From: Rhodococcus sp. P-2
GTDB taxonomy: Bacteria; Actinomycetota; Actinomycetes; Mycobacteriales; Mycobacteriaceae
NCBI RefSeq assembly: GCF_016598535.1
Contig: NZ_CP066779.1
Location: 4,586,053 to 4,650,052 of the forward strand
DNA length: 64,000 nucleotides
Direction of reading: 5' to 3'
Of this stretch, positions 1 through 8,742 are shown one piece after another. The notes below the pieces were generated by a model, which saw only the letters and a list, made by a program, of their open reading frames with translations, was not told where the DNA came from and searched no databases. The translations under genes and the position numbers were made by a program. The first letter of the stretch is position 1. Each line of letters opens with the position of its first letter.

Positions 1-2
1 TG

Positions 3-1523
3 ATCGACGGCGGACTGGTGGTCAAGTTCATCCTGCTCGTGGCGCTTTGGCTCGCCGGTTGGGGTGCGGCGCGCATGGTCGCTGTCCTGCTGCCGACGGC
101 CGGTCTCGGTCCACAACTGGTCGCGTCGACGGTGATGCTCTGGAACCCCTACGTGGCCGAGCGCCTGTTGCAAGGACATTGGAGCCTGCTGACCGGATAT
201 GCCGCACTGCCGTGGATCGTGTGTGCCGGAATCGGAGTTTGCCGAGCCACGCCCGGGTCCTGGTGGGCGTTGGCCGCGTCACTTGCATTCGCGGGCCTGA
301 CACCTACCGGCGCTCTGCTCGCTCTGACGGCCGCGCTGGTGGTGGTAGCCACCCCCGGAGGCCGAACCTCGGCCATGCGGCGTGTCGGCGGCGCTATCGG
401 GCTGTTCCTCGTCGCCGCCTCGCCGTGGTTGGTCGCCACCTTCGTATCCGGAGCAGCCGGCGACGGTTCCGATCCGGCGGGAGTCGCCGCCTTTGCCGCC
501 CGAGCGGAACCAGGCCTCGCGACACTCGGCAGCCTCGCCGGTCTCGGCGGTATCTGGAATTCGGCAGCGATACCGTCCACGCGCACAACACTCTTCGCGT
601 TGGTCGGAACAGTTCTTCTACTTGTCGTGGTGTTTACCGGTGTGCCCGCTCTATGGCGCCGACGCCGGAACCCCGTTGTCAGTGGACTCGGCGCGCTGGC
701 CCTGTGTGCGGTGCTCGCTCCGACCCTGGGCGCCACTCCGTGGGGGCTCGACGCCGGCCGATGGTCGGTCGAGGTGTTCACCGGCGCCGGTCTACTGCGT
801 GACGCCCAGAAGTGGGTCGCGCTGGCCGTACCGTTCTACGCACTCGCTGCCGCCGCCGCGGTGATGTGGGCGGGCAATCGGTTCTCCCTTCCCCGCCCGG
901 CATTCTCGATCGCCTCCGTCGTGGTGACGATCGTGGCGCTACCGGATCTGGCGTGGGGCGTCGGCGGCGCGTTGAAGCCCGTGCACTATCCCGGGTCCTG
1001 GACCGTGGTGGCCGAGCAACTACGAGACGAAACCGGTGACGTTGCAGTGCTTCCCGCTGGGATGTTCCGCGCCTTCCCCTACAGCGGTGATGCGCCGGTA
1101 CTCGATCCAGCACCACGCTTCCTACCGCTCGACGTTCTGCAGACCGGCCAACTGGTGGTTGCCGGTGGTGCTGTCGGCGGTGAAGGAACCCGGGCCACCC
1201 AGGTCGAGGATCTGCTGCTTGCCGGCGGGAGTCCTACGCAGTTGGCCGATCTCGGAGTCGGATGGGTACTGATCGAACGTGAGACACCAGGCCAGCTCGG
1301 CAAGGCCACAGCGACACTCGACGGCTTGGAACAGGTCTTCGCCGACAACGATCTCGAGCTCTACCGGGTACCGGGAGATGTTGCCGCGCAGGAAGCCTCG
1401 ACCGGTGCCCGAACGGCCGTCATAGTTGCGCATCTCGCCTGGATACTGATGGGTGTGATCGCGCTGATCTCAGTCGGACTGAACCAGAACCGAATTCGAC
1501 TCGCGCGGCGCGGCCAGTCCTGA
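3..1523 (+). CDS. Polytopic membrane protein, C-terminal part (Rv0226c-like), 5' end outside window
   Basis: The reading frame is open to the left edge, so the true start lies upstream; a GTG at 18 is only the first start codon in view. The visible ~500 residues hold many hydrophobic helices joined by short loops, a long non-membrane section (roughly residues 320-460 of the visible part) and a final helix near the C-terminus. This is the layout of GT-C-like or YfhO-like envelope membrane proteins. Its neighbours, a convergent GT4 glycosyltransferase and then a methyltransferase, match the mycobacterial order Rv0226c-Rv0225-Rv0224c from memory, which points to envelope glycan or lipid work. 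No catalytic motif was recognised. The 3' end overlaps the convergent glycosyltransferase gene by 54 bases. Confidence 0.8.
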   Translation: MDGGLVVKFILLVALWLAGWGAARMVAVLLPTAGLGPQLVASTVMLWNPYVAERLLQGHWSLLTGYAALPWIVCAGIGVCRATPGSWWALAASLAFAGLTPTGALLALTAALVVVATPGGRTSAMRRVGGAIGLFLVAASPWLVATFVSGAAGDGSDPAGVAAFAARAEPGLATLGSLAGLGGIWNSAAIPSTRTTLFALVGTVLLLVVVFTGVPALWRRRRNPVVSGLGALALCAVLAPTLGATPWGLDAGRWSVEVFTGAGLLRDAQKWVALAVPFYALAAAAAVMWAGNRFSLPRPAFSIASVVVTIVALPDLAWGVGGALKPVHYPGSWTVVAEQLRDETGDVAVLPAGMFRAFPYSGDAPVLDPAPRFLPLDVLQTGQLVVAGGAVGGEGTRATQVEDLLLAGGSPTQLADLGVGWVLIERETPGQLGKATATLDGLEQVFADNDLELYRVPGDVAAQEASTGARTAVIVAHLAWILMGVIALISVGLNQNRIRLARRGQS

Positions 1524-2684
1524 GACCCACCGACCGTCCTTGTGTGCGGTCAGCACCTCGAGCACTCCGGTGCCGGTCTGCTCCCAGGAGAACTCGCCCG
1601 ACCACACCCGAGCTTTCTCACCGAGCACCGTACGGAGTTCGTGGTCGCGGAGCAGGGTGCCTGCAGCCTGCGTCAGATCGGCGATGTCGCCGTCGCCGGC
1701 GTGCTCGCCCCCGACCAGAAGGCCCGTCACTCCGTCGACGATCGAGTCGGTCAGACCTTTGGAACTGCGGTAACCGATCGTCGGAACACCGTGCTGCGCA
1801 GCCTCGATGACCGCCAGGCCCCACCCTTCCTTCCGTGAAGGCATGAGGTGAATCCACGACTGCGCAAGGAGTTCATGTTTACGAGCCTCGTCGACGTGAC
1901 CGTAGAACGAGACGGCGTCACCGATCCCCAACTCGGCGGCCCGATCTCGCAGGTTCTGCTCCCACCAACCGCCACCGATGACGTCGAGATGGATGTCCGG
2001 AAGCGTCGGACGCAGAGCTGCGACTGCCTCGAGTGCGTCCTCGATCTGCTTGTGCGGCACCAGTCGTGAGAGAACCGAGATGGTGGGACGCTCGGCCCTG
2101 GTGATCGATCCGCCCGCGTCGACGCCGACGGGGAGCCGGTCGGCACCGTTGCGCACCACGGCAATTCGTTCGCGCTCGACACCGAGGTCCACCAATTCTT
2201 CGGCCGAAGGAAGCGACACCGTCAGATACTGGCTACGTCGATGGGTGCGCGGTGACAATCGCGATTCGACCCACCAGCCGATCCGACCGACGAGCTTGCC
2301 TGCCACCGGCCATTGTTCACGATGGCAGTGATGGACCAGAAGCGTGACCGGCGCACCGGCCACGGTCTTCGAGAAGAAAGGGATGCCGTTCTGGGTGTCG
2401 ATCACCGCGTCGGGGTGAATGCCCTTGAGCGATCCGAAACCCAGACGCCCGGCGGCAATGGCAGCCAGAGCGCGGGGGTACACGCTGAAACGACCACCGG
2501 CCCGGCTGATGGTGATGCCGTCGCGAACCTCCGACGCCGGCGCCCCGGGATACGACGCCGTCCGCAGCGTCACCTTGATACCGCGCTCGGCCAACTGGGA
2601 TCCGACCTGCTCGAGGTAACGCTCGCTTCCACCGCCCTGGGGATGCCCGGTATCGCGCCAGCAGAGCAACAGAACCTCGCGCAC
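1470..2684 (-). CDS. GT-B family 4 glycosyltransferase
   Basis: The 404-residue protein has the two-Rossmann GT4 layout. The N-terminus (MREVLLLCWRD) is followed by a glycine-rich turn (GGGSERY) typical of acceptor-domain loops. The C-terminal half starts at 'ISVLSRLVPHKQIEDAL' and carries the nucleotide-sugar region 'PSRKEGWGLAVIEAAQHGVPTIGY', which contains the family E-x7-E element. It should transfer a sugar from an activated donor to an envelope acceptor at the cytoplasmic face. No signal peptide is visible. It is divergent from the methyltransferase at 2858 and convergent with the membrane protein to its left. The donor and acceptor cannot be read from sequence. The Rv0225-like position supports a cell-envelope role. 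Confidence 0.88.
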   Translation of the reverse strand: MREVLLLCWRDTGHPQGGGSERYLEQVGSQLAERGIKVTLRTASYPGAPASEVRDGITISRAGGRFSVYPRALAAIAAGRLGFGSLKGIHPDAVIDTQNGIPFFSKTVAGAPVTLLVHHCHREQWPVAGKLVGRIGWWVESRLSPRTHRRSQYLTVSLPSAEELVDLGVERERIAVVRNGADRLPVGVDAGGSITRAERPTISVLSRLVPHKQIEDALEAVAALRPTLPDIHLDVIGGGWWEQNLRDRAAELGIGDAVSFYGHVDEARKHELLAQSWIHLMPSRKEGWGLAVIEAAQHGVPTIGYRSSKGLTDSIVDGVTGLLVGGEHAGDGDIADLTQAAGTLLRDHELRTVLGEKARVWSGEFSWEQTGTGVLEVLTAHKDGRWVSGLAAPRESNSVLVQSD

Positions 2685-2857
2685 GTGCGTAACTCCCTGA
2701 GTTGGTCGGTGGCCACCCCGGTTCGGGCGATCCTGCGGGATGCCCCGCCTGACCGGCCGGTAACCCTGCCGAACACCCTAACTGTTCGAGCGTCCGTATT
2801 GCCGCGCTCCTGACGGTGTTCGTGGACCGGACGGCCCAGTGGCTAAAGTTGCTACCC

Positions 2858-3628
2858 GTGACCAAGCCCGCAGTGACCCGCATTTTCGGCCGACGGGCAA
2901 CCCTGAAACGCTCGTTCGGCCTGCTCAGCGACTTCCGCCACGAGCAGTCCGCGCCCGATATCTTCTACGGCGCGCTCGCGCGCGACTCCGTCGAATTGAT
3001 CTCGGACCTGCACGAAGGTCACACCGGACGATCCCTCGACGGTCTCACCGTCCTCGACGTGGGCGGCGGTCCGGGCTATTTCGCGGAGGTCTTTCAAGCC
3101 GCAGGTGCCCGCTACATTCCCGTCGAACCCGATCCTTCGGAGATGCACGCCGCGGGTCTGACGGTGGGCGGCGCGGTGCGTGGATCCGGTTTGGCACTGC
3201 CGTTCCTGGACTCGTCCGTGGACATCTGCTTCTCCTCCAACGTGGCCGAACACGTCAGTGAACCCTGGCTGATGGCCGAGGAAATGCTGCGAGTGACCAA
3301 GCCCGGCGGCTTGATGGTTCTCTCGTACACCCTGTGGTGGGGTCCGTTCGGTGGCCACGAAACCGGACCGTGGCACGCACTGGGCGGCGAGTACGCGGCC
3401 AAGCGGTACCTCCGCAAGACCGGACGCGAACCGAAGAACAGATTCGGGGTGTCGTTGTTCAAAGTCGGCGCCACCGACGGCTTACGCTGGGCCCGTGGAA
3501 CCAGCCAGGGCACATTGCTCGCCGCGATCCCCCGCTACCACCCGTCGTGGGCGTGGTGGATGGTCCGAGTCCCCGGCCTGCGGGAGTTCCTGGTGAGCAA
3601 CCTCGTCGTGGTTCTCGAAAAGCGATAG
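2858..3628 (+). CDS. Class I SAM-dependent methyltransferase (Rv0224c-like)
   Basis: SAM methyltransferase of about 256 residues. Motif I is 'VLDVGGGPGYFAEVF', an acidic residue follows in 'YIPVEPDPSEM', and the Methyltransf_11-type central motif is 'VDICFSSNVAEHVSEPWLMAEEMLRVTKPGG' (shown here in part: SSNVAEHVSEPW and RVTKPGG). I place the start at GTG 2858 because the upstream extension to 2816 lacks family-like sequence. The stop is only 4 bases before the ROK kinase gene, so the two are probably co-transcribed. The substrate is unknown; the neighbouring glycosyltransferase suggests a glycolipid or cell-wall glycan. Confidence 0.85.
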   Translation: MTKPAVTRIFGRRATLKRSFGLLSDFRHEQSAPDIFYGALARDSVELISDLHEGHTGRSLDGLTVLDVGGGPGYFAEVFQAAGARYIPVEPDPSEMHAAGLTVGGAVRGSGLALPFLDSSVDICFSSNVAEHVSEPWLMAEEMLRVTKPGGLMVLSYTLWWGPFGGHETGPWHALGGEYAAKRYLRKTGREPKNRFGVSLFKVGATDGLRWARGTSQGTLLAAIPRYHPSWAWWMVRVPGLREFLVSNLVVVLEKR

Positions 3629-3632
3629 CGAC

Positions 3633-4520
3633 ATGCGCCTCGCACTCGACATCGGTGGCACCAAGATGGCTGCCGGCGTCGTGTCCGAGGACGGCCGTGT
3701 TCCCGTAGTCGACAGCGTTCCGACGCCGCAGACCGACCCGTGGGGAGCGTGTGCGGCGCTGCTCGAGCGAGTCGCCGACGGCCGAGACGTCGACGGTGTG
3801 GGCATCGCGTGCGCCGGGCCGGTGGACACCGTCGCCGGCGTCGTCGCTCCCATCAACATCTCCGAGTGGGCACAGGGATTCGAGCTGGTCGCGGGCGTCC
3901 GCAGCGTCTTTCCCGACGCCGGAACCGCCCTCGCCATGGACGGAGCCGCAGCGGCTTTGGCGGAGTTCCACCACGGCGCCGGACGCGGGACCCCGAACCT
4001 CCTGAGCCTGGTCGTCTCGACGGGAATCGGCGGCGGAATCGTTCTCGGCGGCGAGATTGCTCGGGGTCGCACGGGGAACGCCGGTCACATCGGCCACCTC
4101 GTCGTTCCAGGCTCTGCCGAACCGTGCAGCTGCGGGGGCGTCGGTTGCCTCGAGACGGTGGCCAGTGGGCCCGCCGCGGTGCGATGGGCTCGTAGCCAGG
4201 GATGGACGGGCACCACCGGCCGTCAGCTCGCCGAGAGCGCACACAGCGGGGACACGATCGCCGTGGACGCACTTCGCCGCGCCGGCACGGCACTCGGTGG
4301 TGCCATCGCCTCGGCGGCCGCCCTCCTGGATGTGGACCTCGCGGTGATCGGCGGCGGTTTCGCCCAGTCGGGTACACCGCTGTGGGAACCGATGCTCGAC
4401 GCGGCTGCCCGACATGCCCGTTTGTCGTTCATCGAAGGGCTCCGGATCGTTCCCGCCGAGCTGGGTGGCACCGGAACTCTGACCGGCGCGGGCTTGCTCT
4501 CGCTCACCGCCGTTATCTGA
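3633..4520 (+). CDS. ROK-family sugar kinase
   Basis: The 295-residue ROK protein begins with the ATP-binding phosphate-1 motif 'LALDIGGTKMAAGVV'. It has the second phosphate loop 'VVSTGIGGGIVLGGEI' and the ROK signature with its zinc site 'GHIGHLVVPG..PCSCGGVGCLE' (His plus three Cys). The adenosine-region glycines are in 'LAVIGGGFAQSG'. There is no N-terminal winged helix, so it is a kinase (glucokinase-like), not a NagC/XylR repressor. It would phosphorylate a hexose or N-acetyl-hexosamine in the cytoplasm. It starts 5 bases after the methyltransferase stop. Sugar specificity cannot be assigned. Confidence 0.9.
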   Translation: MRLALDIGGTKMAAGVVSEDGRVPVVDSVPTPQTDPWGACAALLERVADGRDVDGVGIACAGPVDTVAGVVAPINISEWAQGFELVAGVRSVFPDAGTALAMDGAAAALAEFHHGAGRGTPNLLSLVVSTGIGGGIVLGGEIARGRTGNAGHIGHLVVPGSAEPCSCGGVGCLETVASGPAAVRWARSQGWTGTTGRQLAESAHSGDTIAVDALRRAGTALGGAIASAAALLDVDLAVIGGGFAQSGTPLWEPMLDAAARHARLSFIEGLRIVPAELGGTGTLTGAGLLSLTAVI

Positions 4521-4586
4521 CACGCGTTCTTCCCCGATAAATCCGCAGGGAGTCCCACTAAACGGGTGCCACCTGTTCCCAATTTC

Positions 4587-4600
4587 TGTAACGTGTTTTA
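4587..4600. promoter_or_regulatory. KstR-like operator
   Basis: TGTAACGTGTTTTA fits the mycobacterial/rhodococcal KstR consensus TnnAACnnGTTnnA at every fixed position. It lies about 60 bases upstream of the phosphotransferase start, inside the only promoter-sized gap (4521-4659) before the three-gene operon ending with the aldehyde dehydrogenase. KstR is a TetR repressor of upper cholesterol catabolism, released by steroid CoA-thioesters. An Rv0223c-like aldehyde dehydrogenase belongs to the mycobacterial KstR regulon as I recall. The match is seen; the function is inferred. Confidence 0.6.
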
Positions 4601-4659
4601 GTGTTCTGACTCACACCGTTACGGGCATTGCACGTGACGCCTAAGGGAAGGAGGTGACC

Positions 4660-5847
4660 GTGAGCCCAGACGCTTCCTCATCTGACGTTGCCTCGACCGC
4701 TTCTTCGACAGATGAAGCCGAGCATCACGCCCAGGTCGCCCGACCGAGCGATTCCCTCCGCGACACCGAAGACCTCCGTGAGCGACTGGAACGGTGGATG
4801 GCCGGGAAGGTGCCGAGCGGATCTTCCGTGACCGTCGCCGACGTCACCTTGCCCGCAGCCAACGGCATGTCCAGTGAAACCATTCTTTTCGACGCCACCT
4901 GGGACGGCGATCATCATCCCTTGGTCGCCCGGGTGGCGCCGACGGAATCGACCATGCCGGTGTTTCCGACGTACGACCTCGAATCCCAGTTCCGCACCAT
5001 GGCTCAGGTGCGAGAGCATTCGGCGGTGCCCGTGCCTGCGGTGTACTGGTCAGAGTCCGATCCGGACGCGTTGGGTGCCCCGTTCTTCGTGATGGAACGA
5101 ATCTCCGGCGACGTGCCGCCCGACGTCATGCCGTACAACTTCGGATCTTGGGTCACCGAAGCGTCCCCCGAGCAGCGAAATATCCTCCAGCAGAACTCGG
5201 TCGGCGTCCTGGCTCAATTGCACGCCATCGACAAGCCTTGTGAGCGTTTCGACTTCCTCCGACTCCCGAATTCGGGAACGACTGCACGAGAAGCATTCAC
5301 GGCGCACATCGCCGAGCAGCGCGCGTACTACGAGTGGGTGGTCTCCGACGGCGTCAGATCACCGCTCATCGAACGTGCCCTCGACTGGATCGAGGAGAAC
5401 AATCCCGCGGACGATTCTCCGGCGGTGCTCTGTTGGGGCGACTCGCGCATCGGCAACGTCATGTACCAGGACTTCGCGCCGGTAGCCGTACTCGACTGGG
5501 AAATGGCAACTCTCGGCCCACGAGAGATGGATCTGGGCTGGATGGCATTCCTGCACAGGTTCTTCGAGGACATCGCCGGACTGGCGAACCTACCCGGTCT
5601 TCCCGACTTCCTTCGACTGCCGGATCTCGCGCAGACCTACGCCGAGATCACCGGCCACACCCCACACGATCTGGAGTTCTACGTTACCTACGCCGCACTG
5701 CGCCAGGCGGTGATCATGTGGCGAATCCAGGCCCGCGCCATAGCTTTCGGGCAGTCGCAGCGCCCCGAAGACCCTGACGACATGATCATGCACCGCGCTT
5801 CGCTCGCCGCGATGCTCGACGGTACCTACTGGGAGAGGTTGGCCTGA
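4660..5847 (+). CDS. APH-like phosphotransferase family protein
   Basis: About 395 residues with an aminoglycoside-phosphotransferase/choline-kinase-like fold. The catalytic loop is 'CWGDSRIGNVMY' (WGD in place of the common HGD) and the metal-binding motif is 'AVLDWEMATLGPREMDLGW'. The N-terminal 50 residues are Ser/Asp/Glu-rich and probably disordered. I choose GTG 4660 because a strong Shine-Dalgarno sequence (AAGGAGGTGA) ends 3 bases before it and overlaps the alternative GTG at 4654. Relatives occur beside acyl-CoA dehydrogenases and in sterol or lipid catabolic clusters; their substrates are mostly unknown. It lies 1 base before the next gene in an operon with an aldehyde dehydrogenase, behind a KstR-like site. 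An antibiotic-resistance role is unlikely. Confidence 0.85.
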   Translation: MSPDASSSDVASTASSTDEAEHHAQVARPSDSLRDTEDLRERLERWMAGKVPSGSSVTVADVTLPAANGMSSETILFDATWDGDHHPLVARVAPTESTMPVFPTYDLESQFRTMAQVREHSAVPVPAVYWSESDPDALGAPFFVMERISGDVPPDVMPYNFGSWVTEASPEQRNILQQNSVGVLAQLHAIDKPCERFDFLRLPNSGTTAREAFTAHIAEQRAYYEWVVSDGVRSPLIERALDWIEENNPADDSPAVLCWGDSRIGNVMYQDFAPVAVLDWEMATLGPREMDLGWMAFLHRFFEDIAGLANLPGLPDFLRLPDLAQTYAEITGHTPHDLEFYVTYAALRQAVIMWRIQARAIAFGQSQRPEDPDDMIMHRASLAAMLDGTYWERLA

Positions 5848-5848
5848 G

Positions 5849-7018
5849 ATGCTGTCACCGATGGACGACTATCCCGTTCACCAGATCGCCGAACCGATCC
5901 GTCACGTAGCCACCTCGGATCGAAACTTCTACGACCGCTACTACTTCAACTGCTACCCCACCGAATCCCCCGACGTGTTCCTCATCGTCGGACTCGGCCA
6001 GTACCCCAACCTCGGCGTCATGGACGCATTCGCAGTCCTTCGCCGCGGCGACGACCACATCGTCGCTCGCATGTCGAAGGCTCTGGGCGCCGACCGTACC
6101 GACACCACCGTCGGACCTTTGCGCATCGAAGTGCTCGAAGGACTGCAGAAGCTCCGCGTCGTCCTCGAGCCGGGCAGCGACTACGATCTCTCCTTCGACA
6201 TCACCTTCGATGCCACCATCCCGGCAGCGCTCGAGCCCAAGCACTTTCGCCGCCAACTCGAACGAGTCACGTTCGACACCTCACGCTTCCTGCAGACCGG
6301 AACCTGGACCGGATCGCTCACCGTCGACGGGGAGGAACTCGCGATCGACCCCACGACATGGCGGGGAAACCGCGACCGCTCGTGGGGCGTGCGCCCGGTC
6401 GGAGAAGCCGAACCGCAAGGCAGACGCGCCGTCGACGGAATCCAGAACTTCTTCTGGATCTACGCGGTCATGCAGTTCGACGAGTTCACGATTTCGGTGA
6501 TCATGCAGGAAGACGAGCAGGGCAGGCGCATCGTCGAAGAAGCCATGCGGGTGTGGCCGGACGAAGCCAGGGACAACGAATGGCTCGGCCGGCCCGAACA
6601 CGAGTTGACGTTCTGCCCCGACACCCGCGACGTCACCGGAGCGATCGTCACCTTCCACCGGCCGGGCGGTGAAGTCCTCACCGTCACCTGCGAACTGTTG
6701 CTGGCCAACTACATCGGAATCGGCACCGGCTACGGACTCGAACAGGACTGGCGTCACGGAATGTGGCAGGGCGAACTCGTCGTACAGGGACTGCGCCACA
6801 AGGTCCACGAGATCGAACCGTTCCAACGCATGTTCTCCCCCGTCGACAATCTCGCGTCCTTCACGCTCACCGAAGGCGCGAACACCCATACCGGCACCGG
6901 TCTCTTCGAGGTAGCCGCCATCGGACCGCACGAGAAATACGGATTCACCAGTTTCACCGACACCGCACAGGCAGACGACGCGTATGCCCTCGCGGCGACC
7001 GACAACACCGAGGAATGA
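5849..7018 (+). CDS. Conserved protein of unknown function, beta-rich (CrtC/AttH-like appearance)
   Basis: The 389-residue soluble protein has no signal peptide or membrane helix. It is rich in alternating hydrophobic and polar strands, and carries a conserved-looking block 'TWRGNRDRSWGVRPVGEA' near residues 168-185 followed by 'QNFFWIYAVMQFDEF'. This resembles the tandem lipocalin-like CrtC/AttH superfamily (carotenoid hydratase-like), where the RDRSWG loop is diagnostic. It starts 1 base after the phosphotransferase stop and ends 4 bases before the aldehyde dehydrogenase. The three are clearly one transcription unit and probably one pathway acting on a hydrophobic substrate. I do not assign an activity. 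Confidence 0.7.
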   Translation: MLSPMDDYPVHQIAEPIRHVATSDRNFYDRYYFNCYPTESPDVFLIVGLGQYPNLGVMDAFAVLRRGDDHIVARMSKALGADRTDTTVGPLRIEVLEGLQKLRVVLEPGSDYDLSFDITFDATIPAALEPKHFRRQLERVTFDTSRFLQTGTWTGSLTVDGEELAIDPTTWRGNRDRSWGVRPVGEAEPQGRRAVDGIQNFFWIYAVMQFDEFTISVIMQEDEQGRRIVEEAMRVWPDEARDNEWLGRPEHELTFCPDTRDVTGAIVTFHRPGGEVLTVTCELLLANYIGIGTGYGLEQDWRHGMWQGELVVQGLRHKVHEIEPFQRMFSPVDNLASFTLTEGANTHTGTGLFEVAAIGPHEKYGFTSFTDTAQADDAYALAATDNTEE

Positions 7019-7022
7019 ATTG

Positions 7023-8468
7023 ATGACTGACTACGACAAGCTCTACATCGGTGGAGCATGGGTGGCCCCGGCCACCGACCAGGTACTCGAAGTGTTCTCT
7101 CCCGCAACGGAGGAGCGCGTCGGCAGCTGTCCCATCGCAGCACCGGCAGACATCGACGCGGCCGTGTCCGCAGCCCGCGCGGCGTTCGAGGGACCGTGGT
7201 CACGCACCACCCCCGCCGAGCGCGGCGCAATCCTCGCCAAGGCCGCCAAGCTGATCGAAGAGCGCAGCGCGGAGATCAACCAGCTCATCTCCAACGAGAT
7301 GGGTCAGCCGCCCGCCATGGTCGGCATGATGCAGCAGACCCCGTCGATGGCGACGCTGGGCTACTACGCCGAACTGGCCGACAAGTTCGCGTGGGAAGAG
7401 AAGCGCACCGGCGCATTCGGGCAGACCAAGGTGACCCGTGAGCCCGTCGGCGTCGTCGCCGCCGTGCTGGCCTGGAACGTCCCGCTGTTCCTGGCGATCA
7501 ACAAGCTGGCACCCGCACTGCTCGCCGGCTGCAACGTACTGCTCAAGCCCGCACCCGAATCCCCTCTCTCCGTCCACGTGATCGCCGAGATCTTCACCGA
7601 GGCAGGTGTTCCCGAAGGCGTCATCTCGGTACTCCCCGGCGGAGCCGAGACCGGCGAATACCTGGTCTCTCATGCGGGCATCGACAAGATCACCTTCACC
7701 GGATCCAGTGCCGTCGGCCGCAAGATCGGTGCCATCGCCGCGCAGAACCTCAAGCGCTGCTCCCTCGAACTGGGTGGCAAGTCCGCCGCGATCATCCTCG
7801 AGGACGCCGACATCGCCGCCGGAATGCCGATGCTCGTCATGTCCGGCCTGATGAACACCGGTCAGGCCTGTGTCGCTCAGACCCGAATCCTCGCTCCCCG
7901 TTCGCGTTACGACGAGGTCATCGAGGGAATGAAGACCGCGGCAGGCTTCATGACCGTCGGCGATCCGTCCGATCCCGCAGCACAACTCGGCCCGCTGATC
8001 TCCGAGAAGCAGCGCGATCGCGTCGAGGGATACATCGCCAAGGGCAAGGAAGAAGGCGCACGCGTCGTACTCGGTGGTGGACGTCCCGCCGGCCTGGACA
8101 AGGGCTGGTACGTCGAGCCGACGATCTTCGCCGACGTGGACAACTCGATGACCATCGCACGTGAGGAGATCTTCGGACCCGTTCTCTCGGTGATTCCGTA
8201 CGACTCCGAGGACGAGGCCATCAAGATCGCCAACGATTCCGATTACGGCCTCGCCGGATCGGTGTGGACCACCGACATCGATCACGGACTCGAAGTTGCC
8301 GCGCAGATCCGCACGGGTACCTACGCGATCAACTGGTACGCCTTCGATCCTGGATCACCGTTCGGTGGTTACAAGAATTCCGGTATCGGTCGCGAGAACG
8401 GACCCGAGGGCCTCGAAGCCTTCTGCGAGACCAAGTCCGTACTCATGCCGCCCGGCTACGTGGGCTGA
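7023..8468 (+). CDS. NAD(P)-dependent aldehyde dehydrogenase (Rv0223c-like)
   Basis: A full-length ALDH of 481 residues. The cofactor fold includes 'VVAAVLAWNVPLFLAINKLAPALLAG' and 'FTGSSAVGRKIG'. The general-base Glu sits in 'LELGGKSAAI', the catalytic Cys in 'NTGQACVAQTRI', and the C-terminal signature is 'EEIFGPVLSVIPYD'. The start at ATG 7023 gives the standard family N-terminus (MTDYDKLYIGGAWV). It oxidises an aldehyde to the acid in the cytoplasm. As last gene of the KstR-site operon it may handle an aldehyde from sterol side-chain or other lipid breakdown; this is inferred from context. A strong hairpin follows 30 bases after the stop. Confidence 0.93.
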   Translation: MTDYDKLYIGGAWVAPATDQVLEVFSPATEERVGSCPIAAPADIDAAVSAARAAFEGPWSRTTPAERGAILAKAAKLIEERSAEINQLISNEMGQPPAMVGMMQQTPSMATLGYYAELADKFAWEEKRTGAFGQTKVTREPVGVVAAVLAWNVPLFLAINKLAPALLAGCNVLLKPAPESPLSVHVIAEIFTEAGVPEGVISVLPGGAETGEYLVSHAGIDKITFTGSSAVGRKIGAIAAQNLKRCSLELGGKSAAIILEDADIAAGMPMLVMSGLMNTGQACVAQTRILAPRSRYDEVIEGMKTAAGFMTVGDPSDPAAQLGPLISEKQRDRVEGYIAKGKEEGARVVLGGGRPAGLDKGWYVEPTIFADVDNSMTIAREEIFGPVLSVIPYDSEDEAIKIANDSDYGLAGSVWTTDIDHGLEVAAQIRTGTYAINWYAFDPGSPFGGYKNSGIGRENGPEGLEAFCETKSVLMPPGYVG

Positions 8469-8498
8469 CCCACCCGAGGCCAGCACCCTTTGCTGACA

Positions 8499-8536
8499 GT
8501 TGGCACCCGTTCCGACCTGCCGGAACGGGTGCCAAC
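8499..8536 (+). terminator. Hairpin after aldehyde dehydrogenase
   Basis: Perfect 16-bp arms (GTTGGCACCCGTTCCG at 8499-8514, its complement at 8521-8536) with a 6-base loop. There is no T-run after it, as is common for actinobacterial terminators. The first ten bases of the left arm can also pair with a second GGGTGCCAAC copy at 8547-8556, so an alternative fold is possible. Confidence 0.8.
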
Positions 8537-8625
8537 CCCATGAAATGGGTGCCAACTCCCAGCGAATCCACAGATCCACCCGGTACCGTCGAAAACGAAT
8601 CAGTCATCTCACAAAGGACATTCAT

Positions 8626-8730
8626 ATGCTCACCAACGCCATCAACGCTTTCCTCGCACTCTGGGGCAGCGCCTCCGTCGGCAGCAGTGGATACCAGATC
8701 CCGCCGGGAACCCTTCCGTTCGGTTCCTGA
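8626..8730 (+). CDS. Small 34-residue peptide of unknown function
   Basis: An ATG with a good ribosome-binding site (AAAGGA, 8 bases upstream) opens a 34-codon frame with GC-rich third positions and a clean TGA. The peptide starts with a short amphipathic/hydrophobic helix (MLTNAINAFLALWGS), then a Gly/Ser-rich stretch, then a Pro/Gly-rich tail containing YQIPPG and ending FGS. It has no cysteines, so it is not a lasso- or lanthipeptide precursor of obvious type, and no maturation enzyme adjoins it. It stands alone between the aldehyde dehydrogenase hairpin and its own rho-independent terminator. The architecture resembles short unprocessed envelope peptides of mycolata (PorA/PorH size class), but I see no homology by eye. 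Function unknown. Confidence 0.6.
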   Translation: MLTNAINAFLALWGSASVGSSGYQIPPGTLPFGS

Positions 8731-8742
8731 GACAGGACAACA

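Noticed and set aside
4660-5847. Aminoglycoside resistance kinase
   Set aside because: The WGD-type catalytic loop and the operon with aldehyde dehydrogenase behind a KstR-like site fit lipid/sterol-associated phosphotransferases instead.
8626-8730. 34-aa peptide as a mycofactocin or lasso/lanthipeptide precursor
   Set aside because: It lacks the C-terminal IDGxCGVY of MftA and has no Cys or modification enzymes nearby.
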